Shown piece after piece: positions 14,875 to 15,173 of a stretch of DNA of 15,173 nucleotides. Where the stretch lies: contig WGBF01000238.1 in NCBI GenBank assembly GCA_015494485.1, positions 1 through 15,173 of the forward strand, in the 5' to 3' direction. A model generated the notes under the pieces. The model was not told the DNA's origin. It searched no databases and saw nothing but the letters and a program-made list of their open reading frames with translations. A program made the translations under genes and the position numbers. This stretch comes from a bacterium (GTDB lineage: Bacteria > Calditrichota > Calditrichia > RBG-13-44-9 > J042). How positions within the stretch are numbered: position 1 is the first letter of the stretch; every line of letters begins with the position of its first letter.

Positions 14875-15173
14875 TTAAAGAAAGTAGACCAGATTTTACG
14901 GAATGGTGGCTGGGAAAGTGTTTATCGCAGAAAGCGCCGGTATTGGTTAGGTTGTTGGATTTTATGGTTTTATATTACTAATTTTACAATCATCTGTAAC
15001 TATAGAGCCCCTGCTGAGTAGCTGTCAGGTGCACCCATTTTTTGCATATTCATAAATAATTATTATTAAAAAATATATGTTTATATTTTATTCAATAAGG
15101 CGATTATTAAAAATAAAATAGGATATATAGCCAATATTACGATGGCTCTTTTAAAATATTCTTGGGCCATAAC

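Larger units (their letters stand above)
14619..15173. other. Gene-free upstream region
   Basis: This 555-base stretch holds the sigma-54 promoter, the two dyads above, an imperfect dyad (GTGACT, GA, AGTTAC) at 14673-14686 just upstream of the -24 element, a GGTGCACC palindrome at 15028-15035, and a very AT-rich tract at about 15037-15130. An 83-codon plus-strand frame at 14730-14981 crosses the dyads and shows no ribosome site or recognisable domain. An ATG at 15142 on the plus strand stays open for ten full codons to the window edge, too little to call a gene. No RNA gene was recognised. Confidence 0.7.

Noticed and set aside
14730..14981. Plus-strand 83-codon frame in the upstream gap
   Set aside because: No ribosome site, no recognisable domain, and it runs through two inverted repeats; composition looks non-coding.
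15142..15170. Stem-loop ATGGCTC / GGGCCAT, or start of a plus-strand gene at 15142
   Set aside because: The stem has one G-T pair and a 15-base loop; the frame has only ten full codons before the edge and no clear ribosome site. Neither can be supported.

Overview
The window is about 43-45% GC by eye. It carries one uninterrupted minus-strand gene train: eleven genes from position 14618 down to the left edge, where the last gene is cut off. No rRNA, tRNA, CRISPR array, insertion sequence or phage gene was seen. Signal peptides, a lipobox lipoprotein, a soluble (non-lipidated) periplasmic binding protein, a TolB-type propeller, carboxypeptidase-regulatory-like and other Ig-like domains, and TPR proteins together suggest a diderm bacterium. 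The mix best fits the FCB group (Calditrichota, Ignavibacteria or KSB1-like lineages). That placement is inference: there is no phylogenetic marker here.

Layout in transcription order (right to left). (1) 14619-15173 is a 555-base upstream region. It contains a near-consensus sigma-54 promoter (minus strand, 14668-14652), several inverted repeats 150-220 bases upstream of the predicted start site, and an AT-rich tract. (2) 14618-10231 holds three envelope proteins: a lipoprotein-like protein with two regulatory-like beta domains, a single-pass protein with many Ig-like domains followed by TPR-like helices, and a helical lipoprotein. (3) 10217-4689 is a complete peptide/nickel-family ABC importer: periplasmic binding protein, two permeases and two ATPases. 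(4) 4696-1 holds four more envelope proteins: two TPR proteins that each end in a hydrophobic C-terminal tail, a TolB-like propeller, and a secreted Ig-like protein that runs off the window.

All gaps are 19 bases or less, and several genes overlap (ATGA junctions at 7718-7721 and 5717-5720; 8 bases at 4689-4696; 26 bases at 11669-11694). One transcript, probably driven by RpoN plus an enhancer-binding protein, is the simplest reading. The ABC genes are recognisable by motif but somewhat divergent: one permease has a degenerate EAA loop, the other lacks the usual N-terminal GTDxLGRD motif, and one ATPase has insertions. The seven surrounding envelope genes have no function I can name. Their position on both sides of a complete importer suggests a coordinated envelope module, perhaps for capture, processing or sensing of peptides. 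That is the candidate undescribed system, and it remains a hypothesis.
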